Source: Lanius collurio
Lineage: Eukaryota; Chordata; Aves; Passeriformes; Laniidae
Reading direction: 5' to 3'
Length of the DNA stretch: 64,000 nt
Assembly: GCA_020086605.1 (NCBI GenBank)
Contig: JACBWW010000045.1
Coordinates: 1,691,808 to 1,755,807, forward strand
Shown: positions 49,001 through 58,005 of the stretch, in pieces
Layout: each line of letters begins with the position of its first letter
Numbering within the stretch: position 1 is the first letter of the stretch
The notes under the pieces: model-generated
The model's input: only the letters and a program-made list of their open reading frames with translations
Told to the model about the DNA's origin: nothing
Database searches by the model: none
Made by a program: the position numbers and the translations under genes

Positions 49001-52000
49001 TGGAAGCCGTGCTGGGATCCTGGTCCCGCCCGGGGCCAGTGCGAGGAGCGGCGGCTGCAGCCCGCCCCGGCTGGCTGGACAATAGCGGGAAGCGGGGCTC
49101 CGGCGGCCGCAGCCACGGCCATTGTTCGGCTGGGCACTTCCCCCGCCCCCCGCAGCACCAGCCCCCCGGCGATGCCTTTATGAGCAGCCTGTTTGCTGCC
49201 AGTGCCTATTTTGGGGGGCAGGCCCCACGTGCAAGGACAGGCCAGGTTCCTGCCGAGACACCCAGCCCCAGGTGCTGGCCCCAGGCAGTGCTCACAGCTG
49301 GGCAGCGAGGATGGTGCTGGAGACCAGGAATGAACTAACCCTCCTCCAGCCTTTCTCTACAGAACTTCCCACATCCTCCAAATGTTTCCCTCTGTTTCCC
49401 TTCCTGTGGTGATAACACTCCATGGTTTCATGAACAGATGGATTGAGACCCTTGGGGCGGAGGGTCCAGGTTCCACATGCACGATCCCTGAGTGCACAGG
49501 GATGAGCAGGGAACTGAATGGAGGCCCTCAGGCACCCTATCACCCTCACCTAACATACCTGGGAAGAGCCATGCCCGGGGAACCTGGGCATGCACCACCT
49601 CCAGGTCTTCTCCAGCCACTTGGGTTTCTCCTCCTCTTCCCATGCCCGCTGCTGCCCTTTTTCTCTGATAGAGTAGCTGGCTCGAGATCTGCTACTGATG
49701 TCACTTCCCTTCCCAGAGTCGTCATTCCCTCTTGACATCAGTGCTGTGAAGAAGGACCATAGCTTCCTGGACCAGGATTCCCTCAAATCCCTGTGCAGGT
49801 AACACTGCCTTCCCCCTCTGCGCATGGAATCAGCACGGGAATGTGCCACAGACAAGGGCAGCTGTCCAGGCTGATGGGGCAGTGGGCACTGCAGAGTGGG
49901 GAGCCTGAGAGGGCTCAGTGGGGTGCCTGCCTTGCCCCCTGGCTGGGCTCAGAGCCCGCTCCAGCACTCTGGCTCCCTCTGCAGTGAGAACTCAGTCGTT
50001 CAGATTAGGGAACGTTGCTGGTGTTGAGTGGTTCCAAGGAAACAACAGGTTTTTATGCTCAGTCTGACGCTGATCGTCCCGGTACCGGGCGACGCAGCCC
50101 GACCAGGCGTTTCCACCTGGGCACGGCGCTGCTGCAGCTGCGGTCTGGGAGCGGTGCGCAGGGGGCAGCGTGTGGGGGACTCAGGCAGCGCAAGCCAGAG
50201 CTGGCACCCAAAGCAGGGCACTGACCGAATGGTCTGTCTGGACAGGCCGTGTGTCACTCAGTGCTGCTGAGGGTGACTCAGCCCTGCCTTGGCTCTCGGG
50301 ACACGTCATCACACCCGTGTCCCTGCGCTTCCGAGGTGTCCCTCCCAGAACAGAGAAGAGGCGGGAACAGGGTCTGTTTCTTATTTCCTGGCTGCTGTGC
50401 TGGGCAGGAGGGGATCCTCGTGCCCTTTCCTGGGTGCAGTGAGGCAGGAGGTGATGGGAAATCTCCGCCTGTTCCTCCTTTTCTGAGCTTTCAGGTCCTT
50501 TAATCATGCCCTCTCTGGGGCGCAGGAGCTTCTGAGGTGATTTTGCTTTAATAATCTGGAGTAGGTCACCCCTGCCCACTTGCAGAACCAGTGGCCCCAG
50601 CAGCTGGCATGGGCATGGTCTGGCTTGGGATACCATCTGCTGGCATTGTCCCCTTGTTAGTTGGGTGTCCCTCTGACCTGTGGAGCCACAGCAGCGAGTG
50701 ACAGGTGCCAGGCACAGCCAAGGCTCTGAGGCAGGACAATTAAAAGACGCCAAAGCCATCCCTGTGACTGCAGCAGGGCTGGGACAGGGGCTGGGACCAG
50801 GATAAAGCTGCTTTGTTTCTTGCAGGAGGCTGATGACCCTGAACACTTGTGCCTCCATGAAGCTGGATGTTCACTTTCAGCGTAAACAGGTAAGTCCTGG
50901 ATGCTCAAGGCAGGTGAGGGGCTGAGGGGTGCAGGGGATCATGTGCTTGATGGTGGGGCAGTGTCCTGGTGAGCTGCAGGACTGCCCTGGGCACAGAGTG
51001 GCTCCTGGAGGCCTCTGCTGCCAAAGGGGTCCCGAGCTGGTTTCAGGTTGTGAACACACTGCTCTCCTCCCCACCTGGCACCGTGCTGGTGGCTGTGCCC
51101 CTCTGAGCTGGGGGATGTGCTGACCCTCCTTGGCTCCAGCCAGGTGCTCATCCCCTGTTCTCAACTGCCCACAGAATGAAGACTCTGAGGAGGAAGACCT
51201 GTGTGCCATCAGCAACCGGTGGGCATTCCAGAGGGACAGCAAAAGGTGGTCCCGAGTGGGGTCCGCCGATGTCCTGTCCCAGGGCTCAGAGGCCCTGAGC
51301 TGCACCATGCACCCAGTGTCCAGCCATGAGAGTGTCCTCTCGGACCTCAGCACCAACCCCGAGGCTACATCCCTGCACAGCACGGGCAGCGTGGGCAGCG
51401 TGGGTGGCACGGGTGGCACACTGGGCACTGTGGCCACGCCATCTGAGCCCCTGTCCCCCCTCCGTGCCACTGCCAACGCCTCCAGCTGCAGCCGGAGCGA
51501 GGGTTCTGCGCAGGGGCAGCCCTCGGGGCAGGGAGAGGGCTCTAAGGAGAAGCTGAAGAAGCGACGGTCTCGCAGCTTCCTGAAGCGGATCGAGTCCCTG
51601 CGGAGGAAGGACAAGGAGAAACGCAGCCCAGACAGGAGGGTGGCTCCACACAGCGCCACTCTCCCACCGGGATGGGGCTCCCTGCAGAGTAATGGGGACC
51701 TTGCAGCCAGCAGGACCAACTGCTCTAAAAGAGGGCTACCTGCCTCTTTCAACAGCAAAAAACACTTCTTCTCAGTATCGTACAGAACTAACCGCCTGCT
51801 CGGCCCCGCAGGCACCAAGGGGAGCTCTGACCCCAAACGCAGCGGAGTCTACCTGGAGGACTACGACACGGCCACTGCTGCCGGCGGTGCCTGGGCTGCT
51901 GCCGAGTGCCAGCGCCGGGCTCGCCATGGCGATTGCCTGGTCTATATCCCCTGTGATCACAAGCCCGGCACCTTCCCCAAATCCCTCTCCATCGAGAGTT

Positions 52001-55000
52001 TGTGTCCCCTGGGCGGCGGCTCCCTGGCCCACTGGAACGCAGGGAGCGCGGCTGTGGGGCTGGGCGAGGGCGGCAGCAGCAGCAGCGCGGAGGGCTCGTC
52101 CTCCCCGAGGGGCTTTGCCCGCCGGCGCCGGGGCTCCTGCAGCTCCCTGGGCAGCCGCGTCAGCGTCTACGACAACGTGCCGGAGTTCGGCAGCAGCGAG
52201 GATTTCTGCAAGGACGGGGAGGTCACCTTCGAGAACCTCGACGACATTCTGCAGCACATGTGGGGGCTGCAGCAGAAGGTGGAACTCTGGTGTAAAGCCA
52301 TCTCCCCTGGCCTGAATGGGGAGGAAGGGGGTGAGGAAGAGGAGGATGAGGAGGAGTCGGACTCAGGAGGGGAACCCTCCAACCTGCATTTCGAAGAACA
52401 GTCCATGTCAGATGTGGGCACCTCTGCAAGTGACTTTGATAGCACTGGGAACTCCCTCAACGAGGCTGAAGAGATTGAGACACGGGAGCGCCGGGATTCG
52501 GGGGTGGGAGCATCACTCACAAGACCCTGCAGGTACCAGACAATCCCGAGATGGTTTGGGTGGGAAGGGACCATCGACACCATCTCGTTCCACGGCTCCT
52601 GCTATGGACAGGGACGCTTGCCACTAGACCAGATTGTTCCAAGCCCCGTCCAGCCTGGCCACGAACACTGCCAGGGACGAGGCTGCTGCAGCAGGGAGGG
52701 GTGCACAGCCCATGGGTCTGGGGAGAAGCGCCGGATCCCGTCCTCGGGGGCCTGGACGATCGTCCCTTCCCGGGAGGCAGAAGTGGGCGGAGCGGGGGGA
52801 ATGCTGCTGGAGCCGCACGGTGCGGGCAGGGCAGCGCAGCGCGGGGCGCTGATGCGCTCTGGTGGCCGCAGGACAGCACTGCCACCACTGCCCGCACCTC
52901 CAGCACGGACACCACTGCCGGTCCTGTCTGCCTGCACAGACCCGTGATTCAAAGGTTTTTCATTAACTAATAATAAGCAGGAGGCACGTGCCTCCCCTGT
53001 GCCGGTGTTCCCTAGGGCTTTGCCCGGGAGAGCTATGGCTGTTGCCAAGTTCTGTGGCTTTCCTCACCCAGTTTGGCTGGTGCTGGAGGGTCACATGGCA
53101 GTAACCATGAAGGAGTAGAGAGCAGTGGGGGTTTCCTTAGCTGGGAATGTCCCGTGTGTTCCCAGAAAGCTGCGTTGGCACAGCTTCCAGAACTCGCACC
53201 GGCCCAGCCTGAACTCGGCCTCGCTGGAGATCAACCGCCAGTCATCGGCCCAGCTCAACCTGCTCCAGAAGTGCTCCCTGCTCCGGCTCACTGCCATCAT
53301 GGAGAAGTACTCCGTGCCCCACAAACAGGCCTGGACATGGTGAGCTGGGGCGAGGGGGAGCAGGATGGGGCCCACAGGCTGCAGCTCACGCTGTGCCCCT
53401 CGCCTGGGGCAGCTTTGGGGTGTGGAGGGGAAAAGCCAAACCAAGGGCTTTCTGCTCTGGCAAGTGTGAGCCAGGGCTGAGCCCCAGGCTCCTGGCATCC
53501 AGGGGGGCTCCTGGCATCATCTGCCACTGGGGGGGCTGCAGGTGTTTGTGGGGCATTAAAAGTGCTGCAGCAACATAAGAGAGTGGGACAGTGGTTTCTT
53601 TTCATAGCCAAGTATCAAAGCATTCTGGTTTAATAAAAAGTGCTGCCATTCCTACTGGGAAGCTGCCTTGCTTGTATTGCAGACACTGCAGAAATGTGTA
53701 TGTGTGTGTATGAGTTCCCAGCGTCCTCCTTCCCCTGTGAGGGGGGCTGAGGGCACCGATTGTTGCATGGATGTCTCTCTGTCCCACTCTGCAGGACTGT
53801 CCCCAAGTTCATGAAGCGGAGTAAAGTCCCTGACTATCGGGACAAGATGGTTTTTGGGGTGCCGCCCATCGTCAACGTGCAGCGGACGGGGCAGCCCCTG
53901 CCCCAGAGCATCCAGCAGGCCATGCGCTACTTGCGCAGCCAGTGCCTGGACCAGGTGAGGCTGTGGCTGCTGGGCAGCAGCACTGGGATTTGGGGGGAAA
54001 AAATAGCTTTCCGGGGTCCTTTTGTTCACCTCTTGTGGTGTGTGGTGAAGTGTGAGGGTGGGATTGTCTGTGGGAACCCAGCAGTGTCCCCTTGGCCATC
54101 CCTCACTCAGTGTCTCCTCTGGGTTCAGGGATGAGCCCTTTGGGGAGGGAGTGTCATTGCCTGTCCCACGGGTGCCCACCCAGGCCGGTGCCCGCTCACC
54201 CCCTGCTCACCCCCGGCAGGTTGGCATTTTCCGCAAGTCTGGGGTGAAGTCCCGGATCCAGGCGCTCCGGCACATGAACGAGACCAGCCCTGACAACGTC
54301 AACTACTCGGGGCAGTCAGCGTACGACGTGGCCGACCTGCTGAAGCAGTACTTCCGCGACCTGCCCGAGCCCATCTTCACCAGCAAGCTGACTGACACCT
54401 TCCTGCAGATCTACCAGTGTAAGGGCCGGGCTGGGGGCAGCTCGAGGTCTTTGGGGAGGAGGGGTCCCTCCGTTCTGTGGCCGGAGGTGGTGGGAGCAGG
54501 TGGGTGGTGGCTGTGGGGATGCCCAGCTGATGCTGCCCCATGCCCGCAGTCGTGTCCAAGGAGCAGCGGCTGCAGGCAGTGCAGGCTGCCATCATCCTCA
54601 TGCCAGACGAGAACCGGGAGGTGCTGCAGACCCTGCTCTACTTCCTGAGCGACATCGCCTTGGCTGAGGAGAACCAGATGACGGCTGGGAACCTGGCTGT
54701 GTGCCTGGCCCCCTCCATCTTCCACCTCAACGTGTCCAAGAAGGAAAGCACATCGCCCAGGTAAGGGCCGGCTGAGCTCCAGTGCCCCTTCCCTGCTCGC
54801 TGTGGGAGGGGGCCAGCAGGGAATGCTGAGACACGGGGGGCTCTTGGATCTGCTCTGTGACACCAGCGAGAGCCATGGGGGTCTAGAGGTGCCCACTGGT
54901 GCCAGCACTACCTGGCATATGTATCTATAGGGCCATACACAAGAGGGGGACCATGGGGAAACCGGACCAGAAGGACCTCAATGAGAACATGGCTGCGACG

Positions 55001-56520
55001 CAGGGGCTCTCCCACATGATCACTGACTGCAAGAAGCTCTTCCAGGTGGGTGGCAATGGTGTCCCAGCCCAGCTCTGCCTGCGGGAGTGTGACCTTCCTG
55101 GAGTCCTGAGGCAAGGACAGCTGCTACCAGCCAGTCAGCCTGGGGCCAAGCCCAGCTGCATCTCCTGGGGCAGGATATGGTTCAGGCTGTATGCCCCTCC
55201 TCCCTACTCCCTGGGGAATGAGTTATGGTTCTTTGTCTGTCCAGGACCACTCACAAAGTCCCCTCAGGATCCCTCTGCCTCACTGAACATCCTTTTGTTT
55301 TTTGCTTGCAGGTCTCCCATGACATCTTGCTGCAGCTGAGCAGCTCCTATATGGCCGCAGATACTTATCCCCATCCCCTGGCGGACTTGGTGTGCCAGGG
55401 GCAGAGCAAGGATTTACACTCCTACTTCGAGCAGAGTGTCCAGAACCTGCTCAAAGAGTCGTCAGAGAAATTCAAGGGGTGGCTGAGCACAGCAGGGCCC
55501 CTGAACACAGAGCTGTCTTGCAAAAAGGTAAATGCCACTGTGTGGAGGGGCTTGAGAACATGCAAGGAAATGTGTATGGGGTGACCCCTCCAGTAGCCAG
55601 AGCAGGTCTCACCCCATCCCTCACTAGCCAGCAGATGGGACTGTGCTGCTCTGTGGCAGTGGGAGCCATCAGTGAAGCTGCTCAAGGGTTAGCACTGGGG
55701 GTCCTGCGGGACAGACAGTCTGTGTGACCCCCACCTCATCCACTCAGGTCGGGGACGGGCACCCTCTGCGCCTGTGGAAGGTCTCCACAGATGTTGAGGC
55801 CCCACCCGCCACGGTGCTGCACCGGGTGCTGCGGGAGCGTCACCTGTGGGACGAGGACCTGCTGCAGAGCAGGGTGGTGGAGGCGCTGGACAAGGACATG
55901 GAGGTGTACCACTACGTGACGGACAGCATGGCCCCGCACCCGCGCAGGGACTGCATGGTGCTCCGGTGAGGGCGGCCGGGACCCGCGGGGGGTCTGGGCT
56001 CAGTTTGGTGCACCCCCTCTGCTCCAGTCCCATCTCCTCCATCCCGGGCTGTGTGGGCTCTCCCGATCCTGCTGTGGACGCCATGGTGGGCACACGGTGA
56101 CTCCTGCTCTGTTGCAGGCGCTGGCGCACGGACCTGCCGCGGGGGGCCTGCCTGCTCAGCTCCCTGTCGGTGGAGCACGACAAGGTGCCGGTGGAGGGAG
56201 GGGTCAAGGCCGTCGTGCTGACATCCCAGTACCTCATCGAGCCCAGCGCCATGGGCCGCTCCCGGGTGACCCACATCTGCAGGGCTGACCTCAGGTAATG
56301 GGGCCCTCCGAGGAGGGGATGGAGCAGCAGGGTGTGCTGCTCCATGGTATTGCCAGGGTCTCTCCTGCCCACTCACCCCCTCCTGCCTCTTCCCTTCTCC
56401 AGGGGCCGGTCTCCCGAGTGGTACAACAGGGTCTTTGGCCACCTCTGTGCCATGGAGCTGGTGAGGATCCGAGACTCTTTCCCAGCCCTGAGTCCCAATG
56501 GCCCCGAGACAAAGATCTGA
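15963..56520 (+). CDS. STARD8: STARD8 (DLC3), SAM-RhoGAP-START protein, 15 coding exons
   Basis: Exons: 15963-16007, 18280-18313, 48373-48444, 49717-49798, 50826-50889, 51175-52532, 53166-53339, 53795-53954, 54220-54418, 54550-54760, 54931-55045, 55312-55527, 55748-55965, 56118-56294, 56403-56520. All phases agree and give 1,080 residues (human long form ~1,103, recalled). Domains: SAM ~27-88; polybasic ~223-250; tensin-SH2-type motif SVYDNVPE around Tyr431; LD-like helix NLDDILQHMWGLQQKVELW ~453-471; acidic run ~482-496; RhoGAP ~630-825 with arginine finger Arg668 in GIFRKSGVKSRI; START ~865-1075. Family role: DLC proteins stimulate GTP hydrolysis by RhoA-class GTPases at focal adhesions and junctions, restraining contractility; START binds lipid or regulates. 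No frameshift or missing catalytic residue was seen. Met81 at the end of the SAM region equals the start of the human 1,023-residue form. Confidence 0.96.
16008..18279 (+). other. STARD8: STARD8 intron 1
   Basis: A 2.3 kb intron with no recognisable exon or repeat family. Its end is an unusually long T-rich tract before the acceptor of exon 2. Confidence 0.7.
18280..18313 (+). CDS. STARD8: STARD8 exon 2 (34-nt small exon)
   Basis: It encodes KFTLLEDKKDA plus one base (phase 1) between a very T-rich acceptor (tract 18,247-18,275, then acag) and gtaagc. Phases fit exon 1 (0) and exon 3 (1). The alternative first exon at 22,818 would skip it. Confidence 0.85.
22385..23060. promoter_or_regulatory. 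Strong CpG island inside STARD8 intron 2
   Basis: This is the most CpG-dense stretch in the window, with many GC-box-like runs. It contains an ATG in strong context followed by a consensus donor, so it is a candidate alternative promoter. It could also drive an antisense or unrelated transcript. Confidence 0.6.
22818..22941 (+). CDS. STARD8: Candidate alternative first exon of STARD8
   Basis: The ATG at 22,818 has G at -3 and +4. The frame encodes 41 residues (MGRRDGAGVAAPRRC..., Arg/Ala/Gly-rich) and ends GCA G|gtgagt, a consensus donor in phase 1. STARD8 exon 3 begins in phase 1, so splicing would join GRA directly to EIEAKKACDW and preserve the whole protein. DLC1 is known to use several first exons before this same SAM exon. 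The composition is what a CpG island gives by chance, so the evidence is position, start context, donor and phase. No homologue is recognised. Confidence 0.35.
25350..25640. promoter_or_regulatory. CpG-rich block in STARD8 intron 2
   Basis: A local rise in CpG with GC-box-like sequence. No phase-compatible exon was found. Confidence 0.3.
27235..27668 (-). mobile_element. CR1 LINE 3' fragment, antisense to STARD8
   Basis: The reverse complement of the CR1 3' region begins with acagaatcacagaatggttt. It runs through motifs such as ggttgctccaagccccatcc and ggagccttctcctctccagg to ttccagccctgggagcatct. About 430 bp is recognisable, ending abruptly in GC-rich sequence. Confidence 0.85.
27680..27970. 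promoter_or_regulatory. CpG/G-rich island with repeated GGATCCCGGGG units
   Basis: High CpG density. Within 27,755-27,840, several near-copies of ggcggatcccgggg form a short G-rich tandem array with multiple runs of four or more G, so G-quadruplex formation is plausible. It directly follows the CR1 fragment. A gtaaat donor at 28,034 is in phase 0 and would not fit exon 3. Confidence 0.4.
28290..28515 (+). mobile_element. CR1 LINE 3' end fragment
   Basis: It has CR1 motifs in order: ctggcacaggctgcccaagg, tccctggagggatttaacag, gtagatgtggcacttgggga, gggttagtggtggccttggc, and the terminal aatgattctgtgatt. Confidence 0.9.
35085..35322 (+). mobile_element. CR1 LINE 3' end fragment
   Basis: Contains ccctggcacaggttgcccag, a diverged ggcttggagtaatccagtct, aggtcccttccaacctaaac and a terminal gattctgtgat. 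This is the full order of a CR1 tail. Confidence 0.9.
38122..39012 (-). other. Long antisense open reading frame in STARD8 intron 2
   Basis: 296 codons are open on the minus strand in a region that is not extremely GC-rich. Parts read as protein-like (FQRDKRNIFKKTEVSLPGMW). No family, splice structure or promoter is recognised. It may be chance or a relic of an old coding insertion. Confidence 0.12.
39500..39830. promoter_or_regulatory. CpG-rich block in STARD8 intron 2
   Basis: Clustered CpGs and GC-box-like motifs. No coding exon was found. About 170 bp downstream, an ATG|gtgagt junction (39,988-) could be the end of a non-coding first exon, but this is weak. Confidence 0.35.
40270..40660. 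promoter_or_regulatory. CpG-rich block in STARD8 intron 2
   Basis: A second CpG-enriched stretch close to the previous one. A TATAAAAG sequence follows at 40,738-40,745 but has no exon attached to it. Confidence 0.3.
42298..42445 (+). mobile_element. CR1 LINE 3' end fragment
   Basis: Contains ggccaggttggacggggctt, ggagcaacctgggctagtga and gtcccttccaacccaag, then a short truncated tail. Confidence 0.9.
43215..43305 (+). mobile_element. Short, diverged CR1 fragment
   Basis: The stretch gggttagtggtggcgttggc and the ending ccatgattcc resemble the terminal ~90 bp of CR1, as in the copy at 28,425-28,515. Confidence 0.6.
48373..48444 (+). CDS. STARD8: STARD8 exon 3, SAM domain first half
   Basis: It encodes EIEAKKACDWLRAAGFPQYA and QLYE, the signature start of the DLC-family SAM domain. 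It begins and ends in phase 1 and follows the ~30 kb intron 2. Confidence 0.96.
48900..49180. promoter_or_regulatory. CpG-rich block between STARD8 exons 3 and 4
   Basis: CpG-enriched sequence lies ~0.5 kb upstream of exon 4 and ~1.7 kb upstream of Met81. A promoter here would give transcripts starting after SAM exon 3, which would use Met81. No clear donor for a first exon is seen. Confidence 0.35.
49717..49798 (+). CDS. STARD8: STARD8 exon 4, SAM domain second half
   Basis: It encodes ESSFPLDISAVKKDHSFLDQ and DSLKSLC plus part of an Arg codon. This parallels the SFPIDI..VK..HDFLD segment of DLC1 and STARD13. Confidence 0.95.
50826..50889 (+). CDS. STARD8: STARD8 exon 5, end of SAM and short-isoform start
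   Basis: It encodes RRLMTLNTCASMKLDVHFQR and KQ. The Met in RRLMTLN is residue 81. The recalled human 1,023-residue isoform begins MTLNNCASMKLEVHFQ, so this exon can supply an internal start. Confidence 0.95.
51175..52532 (+). CDS. STARD8: STARD8 exon 6, large serine-rich adhesion-targeting exon
   Basis: This 1,358-nt exon starts NEDSEEEDLCAISNRWAFQR and ends ERRDSGVGASLTRPC plus AG. It carries the central disordered region: serine-rich stretches, the polybasic KEKLKKRRSRSFLKRIESLR, HKPGTFPKSLSIESLCPL, SVYDNVPE (known in DLC1 as the tensin SH2/PTB-region contact), and the LD-like helix that in DLC1 binds talin and FAK. The donor is CAG|gtacca, weak at +4 to +6, with a CR1 element directly after it. 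Confidence 0.95.
52535..52682 (-). mobile_element. CR1 LINE 3' end immediately after STARD8 exon 6
   Basis: Reverse-complement CR1 tail: gatggtttgggtgggaaggg, atctcgttccacggctcctg, ccactagaccagattgttcc, aagccccgtccagcctggcc. By eye the similarity begins within a few bases of the exon 6 donor GT (52,533-52,534). Confidence 0.88.
53166..53339 (+). CDS. STARD8: STARD8 exon 7, linker before RhoGAP
   Basis: It encodes KLRWHSFQNSHRPSLNSASL, EINRQSSAQLNLLQKCSLL and MEKYSVPHKQAW. This is a highly conserved DLC-family block between the disordered region and the GAP domain. It is phase 2 at both ends. Confidence 0.95.
53795..53954 (+). CDS. STARD8: STARD8 exon 8, start of RhoGAP domain
   Basis: It encodes TVPKFMKRSKVPDYRDKMVF then GVPPIVNVQRTGQPLPQSIQ and AMRYLRSQCLDQ, residues ~610-663. 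These are the first helices of the RhoGAP fold. Confidence 0.96.
54220..54418 (+). CDS. STARD8: STARD8 exon 9, RhoGAP catalytic segment
   Basis: It begins VGIFRKSGVKSRIQALRHMN. The Arg in GIFR (residue 668) is the arginine finger that RhoGAPs insert into the GTPase active site. It continues with YDVADLLKQYFRDLPEPIFT, the conserved GAP core. The enzyme therefore looks catalytically competent. Confidence 0.97.
54550..54760 (+). CDS. STARD8: STARD8 exon 10, RhoGAP C-terminal half
   Basis: It encodes MPDENREVLQTLLYFLSDIA, EENQMTAGNLAVCLAPSIFH and LNVSKKESTSP. The N..NLAVCLAP motif is the conserved GTPase-contact region of RhoGAP domains. Confidence 0.97.
54931..55045 (+). CDS. STARD8: STARD8 exon 11
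   Basis: It encodes AIHKRGTMGKPDQKDLNENM then AATQGLSHMITDCKKLFQ, closing the GAP domain. It is a close match to the DLC1 GKPDQKDLNENLAATQGL block. Confidence 0.95.
55312..55527 (+). CDS. STARD8: STARD8 exon 12, GAP-START linker and START start
   Basis: It encodes VSHDILLQLSSSYMAADTY, the helix SYFEQSVQNLLKESSEKFKG and WLSTAGPLNTELSCKK. It is phase 0 at both ends. The KFKGW motif marks the beginning of START in DLC proteins. Confidence 0.94.
55748..55965 (+). CDS. STARD8: STARD8 exon 13, START domain
   Basis: It encodes VGDGHPLRLWKVSTDVEAPP, VLHRVLRERHLWDEDLLQSR and YHYVTDSMAPHPRRDCMVL. Typical START strands and the DLC signature Y.YV.DSMAPHP.RD are visible. Confidence 0.96.
56118..56294 (+). 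CDS. STARD8: STARD8 exon 14, START domain
   Basis: It encodes RWRTDLPRGACLLSSLSVEH, VVLTSQYLIEPSAMGRSRVT and HICRADL. It ends at a gtaatg donor. Confidence 0.95.
56403..56520 (+). CDS. STARD8: STARD8 last coding exon, START C-terminal helix
   Basis: It encodes GRSPEWYNRVFGHLCAMELV and RIRDSFPALSPNGPETKI, then TGA at 56,518-56,520. This resembles the recalled human C terminus ending GPETKL. Confidence 0.97.
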
Positions 56521-57727
56521 GGCACCAGGAAGATGGTGTCAGACATGGACTTGGCCAGTGGATCCAGACTGGGGCTCTCAGCAGGAAGCATGGCATGGGC
56601 AGTGCCTGTGGAGGGGGAGACAGAGACACATATTTATAAACATCCTTTCACCTCAGGCTGGGCAGTCCCATCCCACGGCCTGGGGGCTGTGGGGCTGCAG
56701 AGGGGAAGCCATGGTGTCCTGCAGGAGGGGCAGGGGAGCAGAGGGAAAGAGTGGCCATGGGGTGACCCCTGGATGTAGCCTGTGGCAGGAGCTGGGGCCC
56801 CCACACAAGCCAGGAGCAATGGCAGGAGCAAAGGAGCATGGAGGGAGGCGGGAGGAGCGAGCGGGAAAAATGGGGCCGTGTCTGCAGGTCGCAGTGTGGG
56901 GTCAGGAAGTGAAGGGTGGGCAGTGAGGAGGGGATTGTGTGTGGTGTCACCCGGTGGGGACAGCCAGGGAGTCACTGTGTGGTAGTGGAAGGGGCTGCTG
57001 TTCTGGGAGGAGGGGGCTGCCTATGGATACATAGGTACAGCTCGAGCGCCAGTCCCTGTTGAGGGGCAGATGGAACCTGTCGCAGCATTGGTGCTGGATT
57101 CATGGAAGAAGCAGCCCTGTCCTCCCATGCCTTGCTCTTCCTTGGCTAAAAGCCCTCTCTCTGCACTGGGTGTCACTGGGAGGAGGGGTGGATTGACCAT
57201 GTTTCAAGCCAAGGCCATCGCTCAACCAGCCGACCTGTTACTTGCATGGGGCAGGACGTTGCTGGAACCCCAGAGCAGCTGTGCCTGAGTGGGAAGGGGC
57301 AGTGCCTGGATCGAGGCATCGAGGTGGGGAGAGACTCCCCAGACCAGCTCCTCCTTTATGCTGCCCTCAGTGTTGAGGGCCATACCTGGAGAGGGAGGAG
57401 GGATGGCAGGAGGGGCAGTTGTTTGGGATTCATCCCTCTTTGGGCAGCTACACGTGGCCCATGCCCACCTACTCCCTGCAGAGACATGCATTCTGCTTTC
57501 CACCCCTTCTTCCTTCCCTCCATGAAGGAACTGTTCACTGGAGCCGTGAGCACCCAGAAGATGACCTGGTTTCTCCATTCAGGCAGGGACCCAAATTCCC
57601 AGACATCGTTCCAACTGGAAGGCAACACGACCCATGAGCTGGGGACCCCCAGTGTCAGTTTGGCTGTAACTGTCTGTCTGTCTTTTGGTAAAAAAAAAAA
57701 GCACAAATCAGCCTCTAGTCTGTGTTT

Positions 57728-57770
57728 TTATATATATGTTTTATATATATATATATATAAATATAACTAA
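57728..57770. repeat. TA dinucleotide microsatellite in STARD8 3' UTR
   Basis: Alternating TA tracts interrupted by a short gtttt. In RNA this would be an AU-rich, easily paired segment. Confidence 0.9.
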
Positions 57771-57999
57771 CATGTGGGGGAATTAATTTTCTCCTGATAT
57801 TTTTTTAAAGTTTCCTTTTTTTTCTATCTATAAATACTTGTACAGGTGGAATATTAATATATAACTCTGTTGGCAGAGCTCAGCACCTGGTGATGCTCAC
57901 TTAGAGCCAGGTATTTTGTATTTAAGGGACTTTTGTATCATATGAAACTGCAGCAGTTGTTTGACTTGGATTGGGGCTGCTCTTCCCATCCGTGCAATT

Positions 58000-58005
58000 A
58001 ATAAA
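58000..58005 (+). terminator. STARD8: STARD8 poly(A) signal
   Basis: A canonical AATAAA in attaataaac, ~1.48 kb after the stop codon, is the first good signal after the AT-rich UTR. Confidence 0.7.

Noticed and set aside
50877..51836. 319-codon minus-strand open frame
   Set aside because: It is the antisense shadow of STARD8 exons 5-6. The + strand frame has clear homology, and the GC-rich third positions create the antisense opening.
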